Assembly (NCBI GenBank): GCA_009787135.1 | Contig: WRGP01000213.1 | Span: forward strand, 1 to 12,936 | Direction of reading: 5' to 3' | Length of the DNA: 12,936 nt | From: Bacillota bacterium | GTDB lineage: Bacteria > Bacillota > Clostridia > Christensenellales > Aristaeellaceae | Part shown: positions 1-6,707 of the stretch, in pieces | Layout of the letters: the number at the start of each line of letters is the position of its first letter | Position numbering within the stretch: the stretch's first letter is position 1 | Notes under the pieces: model-generated | The model's input: only the letters and a program-made list of their open reading frames with translations | What the model was told of the DNA's origin: nothing | The model's database searches: none | Made by a program: the position numbers and the translations under genes

Positions 1-102
1 CTTGAAAAAGTAATTGATAGGCTTTGTCATGTTATCTGTTCAATTACTCATGAGACTATCAAAAGTATTACAGGCAGAGATTCGATATTGCAATGCTTTT
101 AA
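1..102 (+). pseudogene. C-terminal end of a probable IS630-family transposase (partial)
   Basis: Frame 1 is open from the first base to TAA at 100-102 and encodes 33 residues. The stretch D-R-L-C-x-x-I-C-S-x-T followed by K-S-I-T-G-R-D resembles, from memory, the C-terminal tail of IS630-family DDE transposases. Those enzymes cut and paste their element into TA targets. The gene runs off the left edge, so the catalytic domain cannot be seen and it is unknown whether the copy is intact. It ends about 20 bases before the first recognisable codons of a serine recombinase remnant, which suggests the insertion sequence landed inside that recombinase gene. The element end would lie around 103-121, but no inverted repeat can be assigned with only one end visible. 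Identification is tentative because so few residues are visible. Confidence 0.42.
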
Positions 103-121
103 TTGGTTATTAGTATTAAAC

Positions 122-409
122 AAGCGTTTTGAGAAATTTTTCGCCGGCTATGAAGCCGAGCAGGCATAGCTCAAAGCGAGAACAGTGGAGCTCACTGAAC
201 TCATTACGGCTGAAAATGAGAAAAGCGCGAGCGTTACACGCTTCCTTGGGCTGGTGAAAAAGTATACCGATATTTCTGAGCTTACAGTGGAGATTGTCCG
301 TGTGTTTATAGACAGGATCGTGGCTCATCAGGCCAATGGCAGGAAGGAAAAAAATCGCCAGCAGCGGATTGATATTTTCTACAATTTTATCGAATTTTTG
401 GAAGAATAG
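122..409 (+). pseudogene. Large serine recombinase, C-terminal remnant (DUF4368-like) with in-frame stop
   Basis: Read in the frame of the AAG at 122, the translation gives KRFEKFF-AGYEAEQA, then a TAG stop at 167-169, then L-K-A-R and a further stretch to TAG at 407-409. The pattern YEAEQ-x-LKAR, then F-x-x-L-V-K-K-Y-T-D-I-S-E-L-T, then F-I-D-R-I-V-x-H, then Q-R-I-D-I-F-Y-N-F-I is the usual C-terminal tail of transposon and phage type large serine recombinases. The expected residue at the stop is Glu (GAG), so one G-to-T change explains the break. The N-terminal catalytic domain is missing, replaced by what looks like an insertion sequence end. A 74-residue open frame starts at an ATG-less internal codon (185) and should not be read as a separate gene. 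This is a decayed integrative element at the left flank. Confidence 0.72.
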
Positions 410-463
410 GTGCGTAACTCACACCGGTCGCATATTATTTACTCAAATTATGTGATATCATAC

Positions 464-508
464 AAACATCCTTTTGACCTATGCTGTAATGTGGCCAAAA
501 GGATGTTT
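464..508. repeat. Inverted repeat, 16-bp arms with 13-nt loop
   Basis: The arm AAACATCCTTTTGACC (464-479) pairs with GGCCAAAAGGATGTTT (493-508), matching at 15 of 16 positions. There is no run of T directly after it on either strand, so it is not a textbook intrinsic terminator. It sits just after the recombinase remnant and could be a bidirectional transcription stop, an element end or an intergenic repeat. Confidence 0.6.
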
Positions 509-564
509 CAAACATGTTTTTGTAGGGATTTTCTATCCTCCTTAAGACACCTTGCCGTGAGGCG

Positions 565-611
565 AAAGGAGAGGGTCCAGGGGGCTTGTCCCCTTAAGTT
601 CCCCATCCTTT
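565..611. repeat. Imperfect stem with inner G/C hairpin
   Basis: AAAGGAGAGGG (565-575) can pair with CCCCATCCTTT (601-611) with two mismatches, and inside it GGGG (581-584) pairs with CCCC (590-593) across a 5-nt loop. The whole forms an extended hairpin immediately before the next inverted repeat. It has no T tract. Function unknown; it could be a dispersed intergenic repeat of this genome. Confidence 0.4.
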
Positions 612-616
612 CCTCA

Positions 617-650
617 GGGCCATGTATTTGTGCATGCAAAAACATGGCCC
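617..650 (+). terminator. Strong hairpin upstream of maf, possible terminator
   Basis: GGGCCATGT (617-625) pairs perfectly with ACATGGCCC (642-650), and after one A-A mismatch TTTG (627-630) pairs with CAAA (637-640), leaving a 6-nt loop. The stem is followed by TTGTGTT, a weak T-rich tract, so an intrinsic terminator for transcripts entering from the left is plausible. Because the promoter-like sequence begins directly after it, the hairpin would insulate maf from the mobile-element debris. Confidence 0.45.
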
Positions 651-653
651 TTG

Positions 654-677
654 TGTTATACTATATGTCACTATACT
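654..677 (+). promoter_or_regulatory. Candidate promoter for the maf-mre operon
   Basis: TGTTATACT (654-662) is an extended -10 type box (TGn followed by TATACT). A second TATACT lies at 672-677, with a poor TTGTGT -35 candidate 15 nt before it. No good -35 is seen at 17 nt for the first box, as expected for extended -10 promoters. The maf ribosome binding site lies at 686-690. Confidence 0.38.
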
Positions 678-699
678 CGTTAAAAAAGGATGTGGCCGC

Positions 700-1272
700 T
701 TGCTTGACGAGAAGATCATTCTGGCATCCAGTTCCCCCCGGCGAAAAGAGCTGCTTGCGCGAATGGGCGTTTCATTTTCGATAGACGTGCCGGACGTGGA
801 CGAGCATTGCGAAGGCTCCCCCGGCGAAGTCGTGCTGGCGCTCGCGCGCCGCAAGGTCGAGGCCGTGGCGGCCAGGCATGGCGGCGGCATCGTGCTGGCC
901 GCGGACACCGTCGTGGCGTGCGGCGGCATATTGGGAAAGCCCAAGGACGCGGAGGACGCCAGGCGCATGCTGCGCAAACTCTCCGGCAGGTGGCATGAGG
1001 TGTATACGGGCGTGTGCGTCATGCGCGCGGGCATCGCGCATGCGGACATTGCTTTGACGCGCGTGCGTTTTACGGAAATATCCGAGGCGGAAATTGAACG
1101 CTATGTGGGAACGGGCGACCCGATGGACAAAGCGGGCGCCTATGGGGTGCAGGGCATGGCCGGCATGTTCATCGACCGGGTGGAAGGATGCCCCCACAAC
1201 GTCATGGGCCTGCCGCTTGCGCTTACGAGGGCGCTCCTGCTACGCGCCGTGGAGACAAAAAATATACGATAA
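700..1272 (+). CDS. maf: Maf family nucleotide pyrophosphatase (dTTP/UTP type)
   Basis: Cytoplasmic house-cleaning enzyme that hydrolyses non-canonical or excess nucleoside triphosphates to monophosphate and pyrophosphate. It is often encoded beside mreBCD in Firmicutes. The protein of about 190 residues shows the N-terminal S-S-S-P-R-R-K-E-L-L loop, the catalytic A-A-D-T-V-V segment, G-K-P, and the D-K-A-G-A-Y-G-V-Q-G motif whose Gln is typical of the YhdE-like dTTP/UTP subfamily. The C-terminal N-V-x-G-L-P-L motif is also present. I chose the TTG start at 700 because AAGGA (686-690) lies 9 nt upstream and the protein then begins M-L-D-E-K-I-I-L-A, the usual family start. An in-frame ATG at 622 would add 26 unrelated residues and overlap the hairpin and promoter. 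mreB follows after 30 nt, so maf is likely the first gene of the operon. The family is sure; the substrate is inferred. Confidence 0.93.
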   Translation: MLDEKIILASSSPRRKELLARMGVSFSIDVPDVDEHCEGSPGEVVLALARRKVEAVAARHGGGIVLAADTVVACGGILGKPKDAEDARRMLRKLSGRWHEVYTGVCVMRAGIAHADIALTRVRFTEISEAEIERYVGTGDPMDKAGAYGVQGMAGMFIDRVEGCPHNVMGLPLALTRALLLRAVETKNIR

Positions 1273-1302
1273 TCCCATGCGACAATCCAAAGGAGAGACA
1301 AA

Positions 1303-2328
1303 ATGGGCTTTTTTTCGCCTGAGATTGGCATTGATTTAGGGACGAACAACGTTTTATTTTATGTGGCCGGGCGTGGGATTGTCCTTCGGGAACCGAGTCT
1401 GGTGGTCGTGCGCGGCGACACGAAGCGCGAGGTGAACGCGGTGGGCGAGGACGCGCGCCTGATGCTGGGCCGCATGCCGGCGGGCTTTACGCCGATACAC
1501 CCCATACGGGACGGTGTCTTGGCGGACTTTGACATGACGGAAGTGATGCTGCGCTATTTCATCCGCCGGGCGATTGGGGTGAACTTTATCGGCCGGCCTA
1601 AGATGGTGCTGGGCGTTCCCTCTGAAATTACGGCCATGGAGCGCCGCGCCGTGGAAGAGGCGGTGCGGCGCGCGGGCGGCAGGCTATCCCATGTTGTGGA
1701 TACCGCGATCGCGGCGGCGCTGGGCTGTGGGCTGCCCGTGTATGAGCCGCTGGGCAGCATGATTGTGGATATCGGCGGGGGCACGACAGAGGTCGCCGTG
1801 ATCTCCATGGGCAGCCTGGTGGTAAGCAAGTCGCTGCGCCTGGCCGGCAACGCGATGGATAACGCGATCATCGCGTTTGTCAAGCGGGAGGAGAACATGC
1901 TCATTGGCGACAGGACAGGCGAGGATATCAAGATTGACTTGGGCAGCGCCATCGCGCTCAGTGACCCGCAGCGCGCGATGGTGCGCGGGCGCGATCTGGT
2001 GACGGGGCTTCCGCAGACGATGGAAATCGACAGCGACCAGGTGCATGAGGCCCTGCAGGAGCCGCTCCGCGAAATCCTCGGCGCCATCCTTTGGGTGCTG
2101 GAGCGGACGCCGCCTGAACTGGGCGCGGACGTGGTTCGCACGGGCATCCATCTCACGGGCGGCTGCGCGCAGCTGCCCGGCATTGACCAGTTCATCGCGG
2201 CGGAAACGGGCATCACCGTGCAGGTGGCTCGAAATCCGATGGATTGCACTGTCTTGGGCGCCGGATATCTTGCCAGCAACCTCGAATTGCTCAGCCGCAT
2301 TGGCAAGAACCATCCCATGACCGAATAG
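1303..2328 (+). CDS. mreB: MreB, actin-like rod-shape protein with altered catalytic loop
   Basis: Bacterial actin homologue that polymerises on the inner membrane face and guides the elongasome. It has 341 residues, normal for the family. Visible motifs are the phosphate-1 loop D-L-G-T (11-14), the phosphate-2 loop V-D-I-G-G-G-T-T-E-V-A-V-I-S, the I-G-D-R-T-G-E-D-I-K segment and the adenosine motif L-T-G-G-C. A hydrophobic G-V-N-F-I-G loop (92-97) sits at the usual membrane-insertion position. The start at 1303 has AAAGGAGAG a few bases upstream. Oddly, the segment normally read as L-I-E-E-P-x-A-A-A-I-G is V-V-D-T-A-I-A-A-A-L-G, so the second Glu (Glu131 of Thermotoga MreB, the water-activating residue) is Thr134. 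Phosphate-1 is D-L-G-T-N-N instead of D-L-G-T-A-N. ATP hydrolysis may be slow or absent; filament formation may persist. A gap of 27 nt precedes mreC. Confidence 0.95.
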   Translation: MGFFSPEIGIDLGTNNVLFYVAGRGIVLREPSLVVVRGDTKREVNAVGEDARLMLGRMPAGFTPIHPIRDGVLADFDMTEVMLRYFIRRAIGVNFIGRPKMVLGVPSEITAMERRAVEEAVRRAGGRLSHVVDTAIAAALGCGLPVYEPLGSMIVDIGGGTTEVAVISMGSLVVSKSLRLAGNAMDNAIIAFVKREENMLIGDRTGEDIKIDLGSAIALSDPQRAMVRGRDLVTGLPQTMEIDSDQVHEALQEPLREILGAILWVLERTPPELGADVVRTGIHLTGGCAQLPGIDQFIAAETGITVQVARNPMDCTVLGAGYLASNLELLSRIGKNHPMTE

Positions 2329-2355
2329 CGGTCTGAGAAATATACGGAGGTATCC

Positions 2356-3534
2356 ATGCGCAAAAAGAAGCGCAAATGGCCTAAAATATTGGCGATGACG
2401 CTGATCGTCTCCCTGCTGACAGGGTCGGTGGCGCTGGTGCTGGTAGAGAAGTTTTCACCGGATCAGACGTATCTCCCACAGCGCCTCGTAAGGCTGCCAT
2501 CCACTGTCGTGTCCATGGCCATCACGCCCTTGCAGGGGGTGTTCGCTTGGGCGGCCCGCGGCGTGTCGGGCTATTTGGCCAATTTGAAGCTGTCGAAAAA
2601 TATTGAAATTGAATACAACAAGCTCAAGGTGCAAAATGATGAATTGATGATTCAAGCGCTTCGCGTGGAGGAGCTTGAGGCCGAGGTAGAGCGGATGCGC
2701 GCGCTATCGGATGTCGCCCCGGAGTATAGGGCAATGAACCCCGTCGTCGCGCAGGTAACGGGCAAGGAGACGGGCATATGGTTTCAGCAATTCGAGATCA
2801 ACGTTGGCAGCCGCCACGGCGTGAAGCCATATATGGCGGTCGTCAACGCGCAGGGGCTTATCGGCTATACGACAACGGTCAATGAAACATCGGCCCAGGT
2901 GTTGTCCATTATTGACAGCAGGGCGAGCATCGCCGCGGTCATCCAGAGCAGCCGGGACCAGGGCGAGATTAAAGGCACGCTGGGCCTTGAGAGTGAGGCG
3001 ACCTGCCGCATGTACTACCTGCCGGTGGACCGCATGGCGCGCCCCAACGAGCTGGTCGTGACGAGCGGCATTGGCATGCCGTTCCCCAAAGGCATTCGAA
3101 TTGGCGTGGTGCGTGAAAGCACGCGGTATTTGGATCAGAATAAGCATTATGTCGTCATCGAGCCTTTTGTGGATTTTATGCACATTGAGGAGGTGCTGGT
3201 GCTGGTATACGAACCCGCGCCGGAGGATATGCCGGACATGGACGACGGGCAGATCAGCATTACGATCAAGCCGATGGATACGCTGCGGCCCATACCGGTC
3301 ATTGGGGACGAGATATCCGATCCGCAGCTGGGCGCGTTTACGCCGCCGCCGCGCGCGACGCGCTTGCCCGCGGCGGACGCGGAGGGGATGCCGGACGACG
3401 CTTGGCCGCAGATTACCTTTGTTCCCATGTTTACGCTGCAGCCGGGCGCGACGCCTACCACCAATCCCGAGCTGGACGCGCTGATCGCGGAAGAACTGGC
3501 GCGTGAACAGGCGCAAGCGCGGGGGGATAACTAA
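2356..3534 (+). CDS. mreC: MreC, rod-shape determining protein with long C-terminal tail
   Basis: Extracytoplasmic scaffold of the elongasome that binds PBP2 and links it to MreB and MreD. The 392 residues run as a basic cytoplasmic start (1-10), one membrane segment (about 11-31), a coiled coil (about 75-118) and the two-barrel MreC domain (about 125-286). A tail of about 106 residues rich in Pro, Asp and Thr completes it. MreC proteins commonly end soon after the beta domain, so the tail is unusual. Within the tail the motif I-T-x-x-P-M-x-T-L-x-P occurs twice, at 302-312 and 353-363. The tail ends in an Ala/Glu-rich segment likely to be helical. GGAGG (2346-2350) lies 5 nt before the ATG. 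The stop abuts the mreD start, which implies translational coupling. Codon use in the tail matches the body, so it is not a recent insertion by eye. Confidence 0.95.
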   Translation: MRKKKRKWPKILAMTLIVSLLTGSVALVLVEKFSPDQTYLPQRLVRLPSTVVSMAITPLQGVFAWAARGVSGYLANLKLSKNIEIEYNKLKVQNDELMIQALRVEELEAEVERMRALSDVAPEYRAMNPVVAQVTGKETGIWFQQFEINVGSRHGVKPYMAVVNAQGLIGYTTTVNETSAQVLSIIDSRASIAAVIQSSRDQGEIKGTLGLESEATCRMYYLPVDRMARPNELVVTSGIGMPFPKGIRIGVVRESTRYLDQNKHYVVIEPFVDFMHIEEVLVLVYEPAPEDMPDMDDGQISITIKPMDTLRPIPVIGDEISDPQLGAFTPPPRATRLPAADAEGMPDDAWPQITFVPMFTLQPGATPTTNPELDALIAEELAREQAQARGDN

Positions 3535-4200
3535 ATGCGCAAGGCGCTTCGCGTAACGTTTGTGGTGCTGCTTGCGTTTCTGCTGCAGTCGACAATTCTC
3601 GCGTACTTCAAGGCGGGCGGTGTCATGCTGGACCTGATGGTGATCACGCTTTGCAGCGTGGGGTATGCCTGCGGAATCTACGTGGGCACTACGGCGGGGC
3701 TGTTGGGCGCCCTGGTGATGGAAGCGCTGGCCGGCGATCTGCACGGCCTCATGGCCGTGACGTGCGTGTGTGCGGGCGGGTATGGCGCGTGGATCGCCGG
3801 GCGCCTTCAGGCGTTCACACGCGTAGGAAACCGCATGCAGGAGCGACTGATCAAGCGGTTTGCGCCCATGCTGGGGGTCGGCCTGTTCATCATTCTCAAG
3901 GAAGGCATTTATGTCGTTTATTTCTATCTCTCAGGCGTTGAAATTGCCTTTGTCCACATATTTCGGATGGTGTTTGCCGGGATCGAAGCGGCGCTGGCGT
4001 CGCTGCTATTGCTGCCGCTGACGTATTGGTTTTTGCTTCGCAGCCCGAAGGATACGTTTTTTGCCAGATGGCTTGCGAAGCGAGAGGCTAGGATCCGGCC
4101 TAAACCGGTTATACCGCCATCGCCTGCGCGCCCCCTGAAGAGGGAGGGGCGGCGGCATGAAATTCCAAGCGCCTCAAGCGAAAGGGGGACGGACGTTTGA
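3535..4200 (+). CDS. mreD: MreD, rod-shape determining membrane protein
   Basis: Integral membrane partner of MreC in the elongasome. The 221-residue protein has an N-terminal membrane segment L-L-A-F-L-L-Q-S-T-I-L, then further hydrophobic segments near residues 30-50, 50-75, 100-125 and 130-165, matching the 5 to 6 segment family topology. The conserved early Q-S-T and the later G-I-Y-V-G-T-T-A-G-L-L-G-A stretch followed by G-D-L-H-G are typical. The C-terminal 45 residues are basic and proline-containing and likely cytoplasmic. ATG follows the mreC stop directly, with a GGGGGAT ribosome binding sequence inside the end of mreC. The stop overlaps the PBP2 start by 3 bases. Confidence 0.93.
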   Translation: MRKALRVTFVVLLAFLLQSTILAYFKAGGVMLDLMVITLCSVGYACGIYVGTTAGLLGALVMEALAGDLHGLMAVTCVCAGGYGAWIAGRLQAFTRVGNRMQERLIKRFAPMLGVGLFIILKEGIYVVYFYLSGVEIAFVHIFRMVFAGIEAALASLLLLPLTYWFLLRSPKDTFFARWLAKREARIRPKPVIPPSPARPLKREGRRHEIPSASSERGTDV

Positions 4201-6707
4201 CGATCGGCAAATGGCGTTTTTGGTTCCTTGGCATGCTCATGATCGCGGGCTTTACGATGCTTGTCACGCGTCTGGTTACAATACAGGTGCGTGGCTCGGA
4301 TGAATATGCCGGCTTCGCGCAGTCTTCCATGACCAAGAAGATTCATGAAAGCGGTTCCCGCGGCCAGATTCTGGACAAAAACAGCGCGGTTCTGGCGTAT
4401 GACAAAAAGATCTATAATATAGAATTTTACCGCGATCCGACCAGCGGCAGGGAAAAAAACGGCCAGTATTCCAAGGCGATCTGGGAGGTCATCAAGCTGC
4501 TGAAAGGGGAGGGGAGGGAGGTCAAGTTTGACTTCTGGCTCAGCCTGGATGAGGACAAACATTGGGTTTTTGATACCAAAACCAAGGACGAGGGTGTCGC
4601 CAAGGCGCGTGAGCGCATGTTTCGCAGCAACTTTTATGTTACCACCCTGCCGGTGGAAGATATTTACGAGCGCCTGTGTGCGAATTACATGATTCATGCA
4701 ATTGATGAGGGCTTTTCGGAAAAGGACAAGCTGACGTTTGAGGACAAGCTGCAGGTGCTCTCCGTGTGGCAGGAGATGCAGATGAACGCGTTCAACTCCG
4801 TGCCGATCGTGCTGGTCAGGGATATAAAATGGGCCACGGTCATGGAGGTGGAGACGCGCCTGGTTACGCTGCCGGGCATCTCGGTGTCCGTCCAAAACCA
4901 GCGTGTATACCCAAAGGGCACGCTGGCCGCGCACGTAGTGGGCTATACAGGCCTTATACAGGGCAAAGAGCAGATGGATCAATATCTGGAACAGGGTTAT
5001 TTGCGCACGGATACAATCGGGCTGGACGGTATTGAGCGGTCTATGGAACAATGGCTGACGCCCAACATGGCGCTCCGGCGCGGGTATTCGCTGGTAGAGA
5101 TTGACCGGGCGGGCAAGGTCATCAGGCAACTGGAGAAACAGGACCCGGCTGACGGCAACACGGTCAGGCTGACCATTGATTCCGCCATGCAGCAGGTGGT
5201 GGAAACAGAGCTTGAAAAGGTTGTCAACGGTATACGCGACTTTGAGGAAAAGAAGGTCCATGATCCGGTGTGGCTGGAGGAAAATCGGGATACCTTGATG
5301 GAATATGAGGAGTCGGAGCGGCAGATCAACTACGCCGAAAACGGCGCGATCGTGGTGCTGGATATGCAATGCCGCGTGCTGGCCATGGCCAGCTACCCAA
5401 GCTATGACCCCAACATTTTCATCGTCGGCACGCCCGAGCAGAAGGAGCAGGTGCTGTTGGACAAACGCAACCGGCTGTTTAACAACGCCATTGCCTCGGC
5501 CAGCACGCCCGGTTCGGTTTTCAAGATGACCACAGCGCTGGCCGCTCTGGTAAACGGAAAGATCACCCTTTGGGATGAAATCGACGACAAGGGCGCGTTT
5601 GATCTGTATGACGTCGTGCATCCGCCAAGATGCTGGGTCCCGGAGAATATGCGCTATACACATCAGAGGCTGGACGTTAAAAACGGCATTGCGAAATCAT
5701 GCAACTATTTCTTTTACACCCTGGGGAGTTATTTGCATCAGGACAGCGGCAATCTGCTGTATGAATACGCGGCCAAGCTGGGCTTGACGAGCCGGACGAA
5801 CATTGACCTGCCCGGGGAGATCAAGAGCATCGTTGGCAGCCAGACATCGCTCTATGACCCGGCGCGTCCCATCACGGGTTTCGACCAGGACACCTGGCTG
5901 CCCGTACAGATCAAGAACGCCATCAAAAAGCACCTCAAGCGCATCGGCGAGGAAAACAAAATCACCTATAGCGAAGAACGCTTGGACAAGTGTGTAAAAG
6001 CCTTGATGGATATGGCGGTTACCAATGACCAGGGAGCCGGCCTGAGGAACTGGATGCGCCTCATCCGCCCGATCCTGATGGAAGAGCTGGGCATGAGCAT
6101 GGAACTGGTCTGGCGGGCCGCCACTGTCGGCGATATTGGCCGGTACCTGAACGAGATCAAATGGGGCGGTACGAACGCCATCATGACCGCCATTGGCCAG
6201 GGTATTACCATGGTTACACCGATCAACATGGCGCGCTATGTCGCCGCGGTGGCGAATGGCGGATACGTGTATGATGTGCAGATCGTGGACAGCATTGTCT
6301 CCACCACCGGTGAAGTCGTTCGTTCGTTTCAAGAGCCGGTGCTGGTGAATGACCTTTCCCGGGAGGTTGCGCCCTACATCGCCGCCATCCACGCGGGCAT
6401 GGAGGGCGTGGTAGATGACGACGCGGGAACAGCCGGCTTGATCGCTTCCGGCTGGAAGCATCGGAAGGAAGTCGCCGCCAAGACGGGAACGGCGCAGACA
6501 AGTTATCTGGATGTTGAAAACAACTCGTGGTTTGTCTCGTTCGCGCCCTTGGACAATCCGGAGATTGCGGTGGTTGTGTTCGTGCCCCACGGCTATGGCG
6601 GAAAGCTGGGCTTTGACGCGGCAGCGGCCATCATTGACTACTATTTTGACGCAAGGGTGGATGAGGTTTCGCTGATCTTGCCCGCGCCCAATGGCCTCGC
6701 CCAATGA
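4197..6707 (+). CDS. mrdA: Class B penicillin-binding protein 2 (elongasome transpeptidase)
   Basis: Membrane-anchored DD-transpeptidase that cross-links peptidoglycan during elongation, paired with RodA. The 836-residue protein has a single N-terminal membrane anchor (about 8-28) and the dimerisation-domain motif R-G-Q-I-L-D (55-60). A V-V-G-Y-T-G motif follows further on, and the transpeptidase domain has Ser440-x-x-Lys443 (nucleophile at 5514-5516), Ser501-C-Asn503 and Lys762-Thr-Gly764. All catalytic motifs are intact. The SxN-to-KTG distance of about 260 residues is long because of a helical-looking insert at about 563-655 before the G-Q-G motif; a further large insert follows the first dimerisation motif. 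TTG at 4197 overlaps the mreD stop (TTGA), and AAAGGGGGA (4180-4188) is well placed, so it is likely the real start. The stop overlaps the next start as ATGA. The sporulation PBP SpoVD is less likely given this operon. Confidence 0.93.
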   Translation: MTIGKWRFWFLGMLMIAGFTMLVTRLVTIQVRGSDEYAGFAQSSMTKKIHESGSRGQILDKNSAVLAYDKKIYNIEFYRDPTSGREKNGQYSKAIWEVIKLLKGEGREVKFDFWLSLDEDKHWVFDTKTKDEGVAKARERMFRSNFYVTTLPVEDIYERLCANYMIHAIDEGFSEKDKLTFEDKLQVLSVWQEMQMNAFNSVPIVLVRDIKWATVMEVETRLVTLPGISVSVQNQRVYPKGTLAAHVVGYTGLIQGKEQMDQYLEQGYLRTDTIGLDGIERSMEQWLTPNMALRRGYSLVEIDRAGKVIRQLEKQDPADGNTVRLTIDSAMQQVVETELEKVVNGIRDFEEKKVHDPVWLEENRDTLMEYEESERQINYAENGAIVVLDMQCRVLAMASYPSYDPNIFIVGTPEQKEQVLLDKRNRLFNNAIASASTPGSVFKMTTALAALVNGKITLWDEIDDKGAFDLYDVVHPPRCWVPENMRYTHQRLDVKNGIAKSCNYFFYTLGSYLHQDSGNLLYEYAAKLGLTSRTNIDLPGEIKSIVGSQTSLYDPARPITGFDQDTWLPVQIKNAIKKHLKRIGEENKITYSEERLDKCVKALMDMAVTNDQGAGLRNWMRLIRPILMEELGMSMELVWRAATVGDIGRYLNEIKWGGTNAIMTAIGQGITMVTPINMARYVAAVANGGYVYDVQIVDSIVSTTGEVVRSFQEPVLVNDLSREVAPYIAAIHAGMEGVVDDDAGTAGLIASGWKHRKEVAAKTGTAQTSYLDVENNSWFVSFAPLDNPEIAVVVFVPHGYGGKLGFDAAAAIIDYYFDARVDEVSLILPAPNGLAQ

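Larger units (their letters stand above)
410..699. other. Gene-free intergenic region with three hairpins
   Basis: No convincing coding region is seen in these 290 bases. They lie between the mobile-element debris and maf, and base composition moves from AT-rich on the left to the GC-rich host style near 690. Three inverted repeats follow each other (464-508, 565-611 and 617-650) and promoter-like sequence follows the last. Reading frames across it give no recognisable protein. The region may combine a terminator for the decayed element, host intergenic repeats and the maf promoter. Confidence 0.7.

Noticed and set aside
622..699. Upstream ATG start for maf at 622
   Set aside because: It overlaps the hairpin and promoter region and adds unrelated residues; TTG at 700 with AAGGA gives the family-typical start.
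410..784. 124-residue open frame in the intergenic region before maf
   Set aside because: It spans three hairpins, has no ATG with a good ribosome binding site and overlaps maf in another frame.
3924..5663. Long 579-residue open frame on the minus strand opposite mreD/PBP2
   Set aside because: It lies antisense to an unambiguous PBP2 gene, has low-complexity Arg/His-rich composition typical of a GC-rich shadow frame, and shows no known domain.
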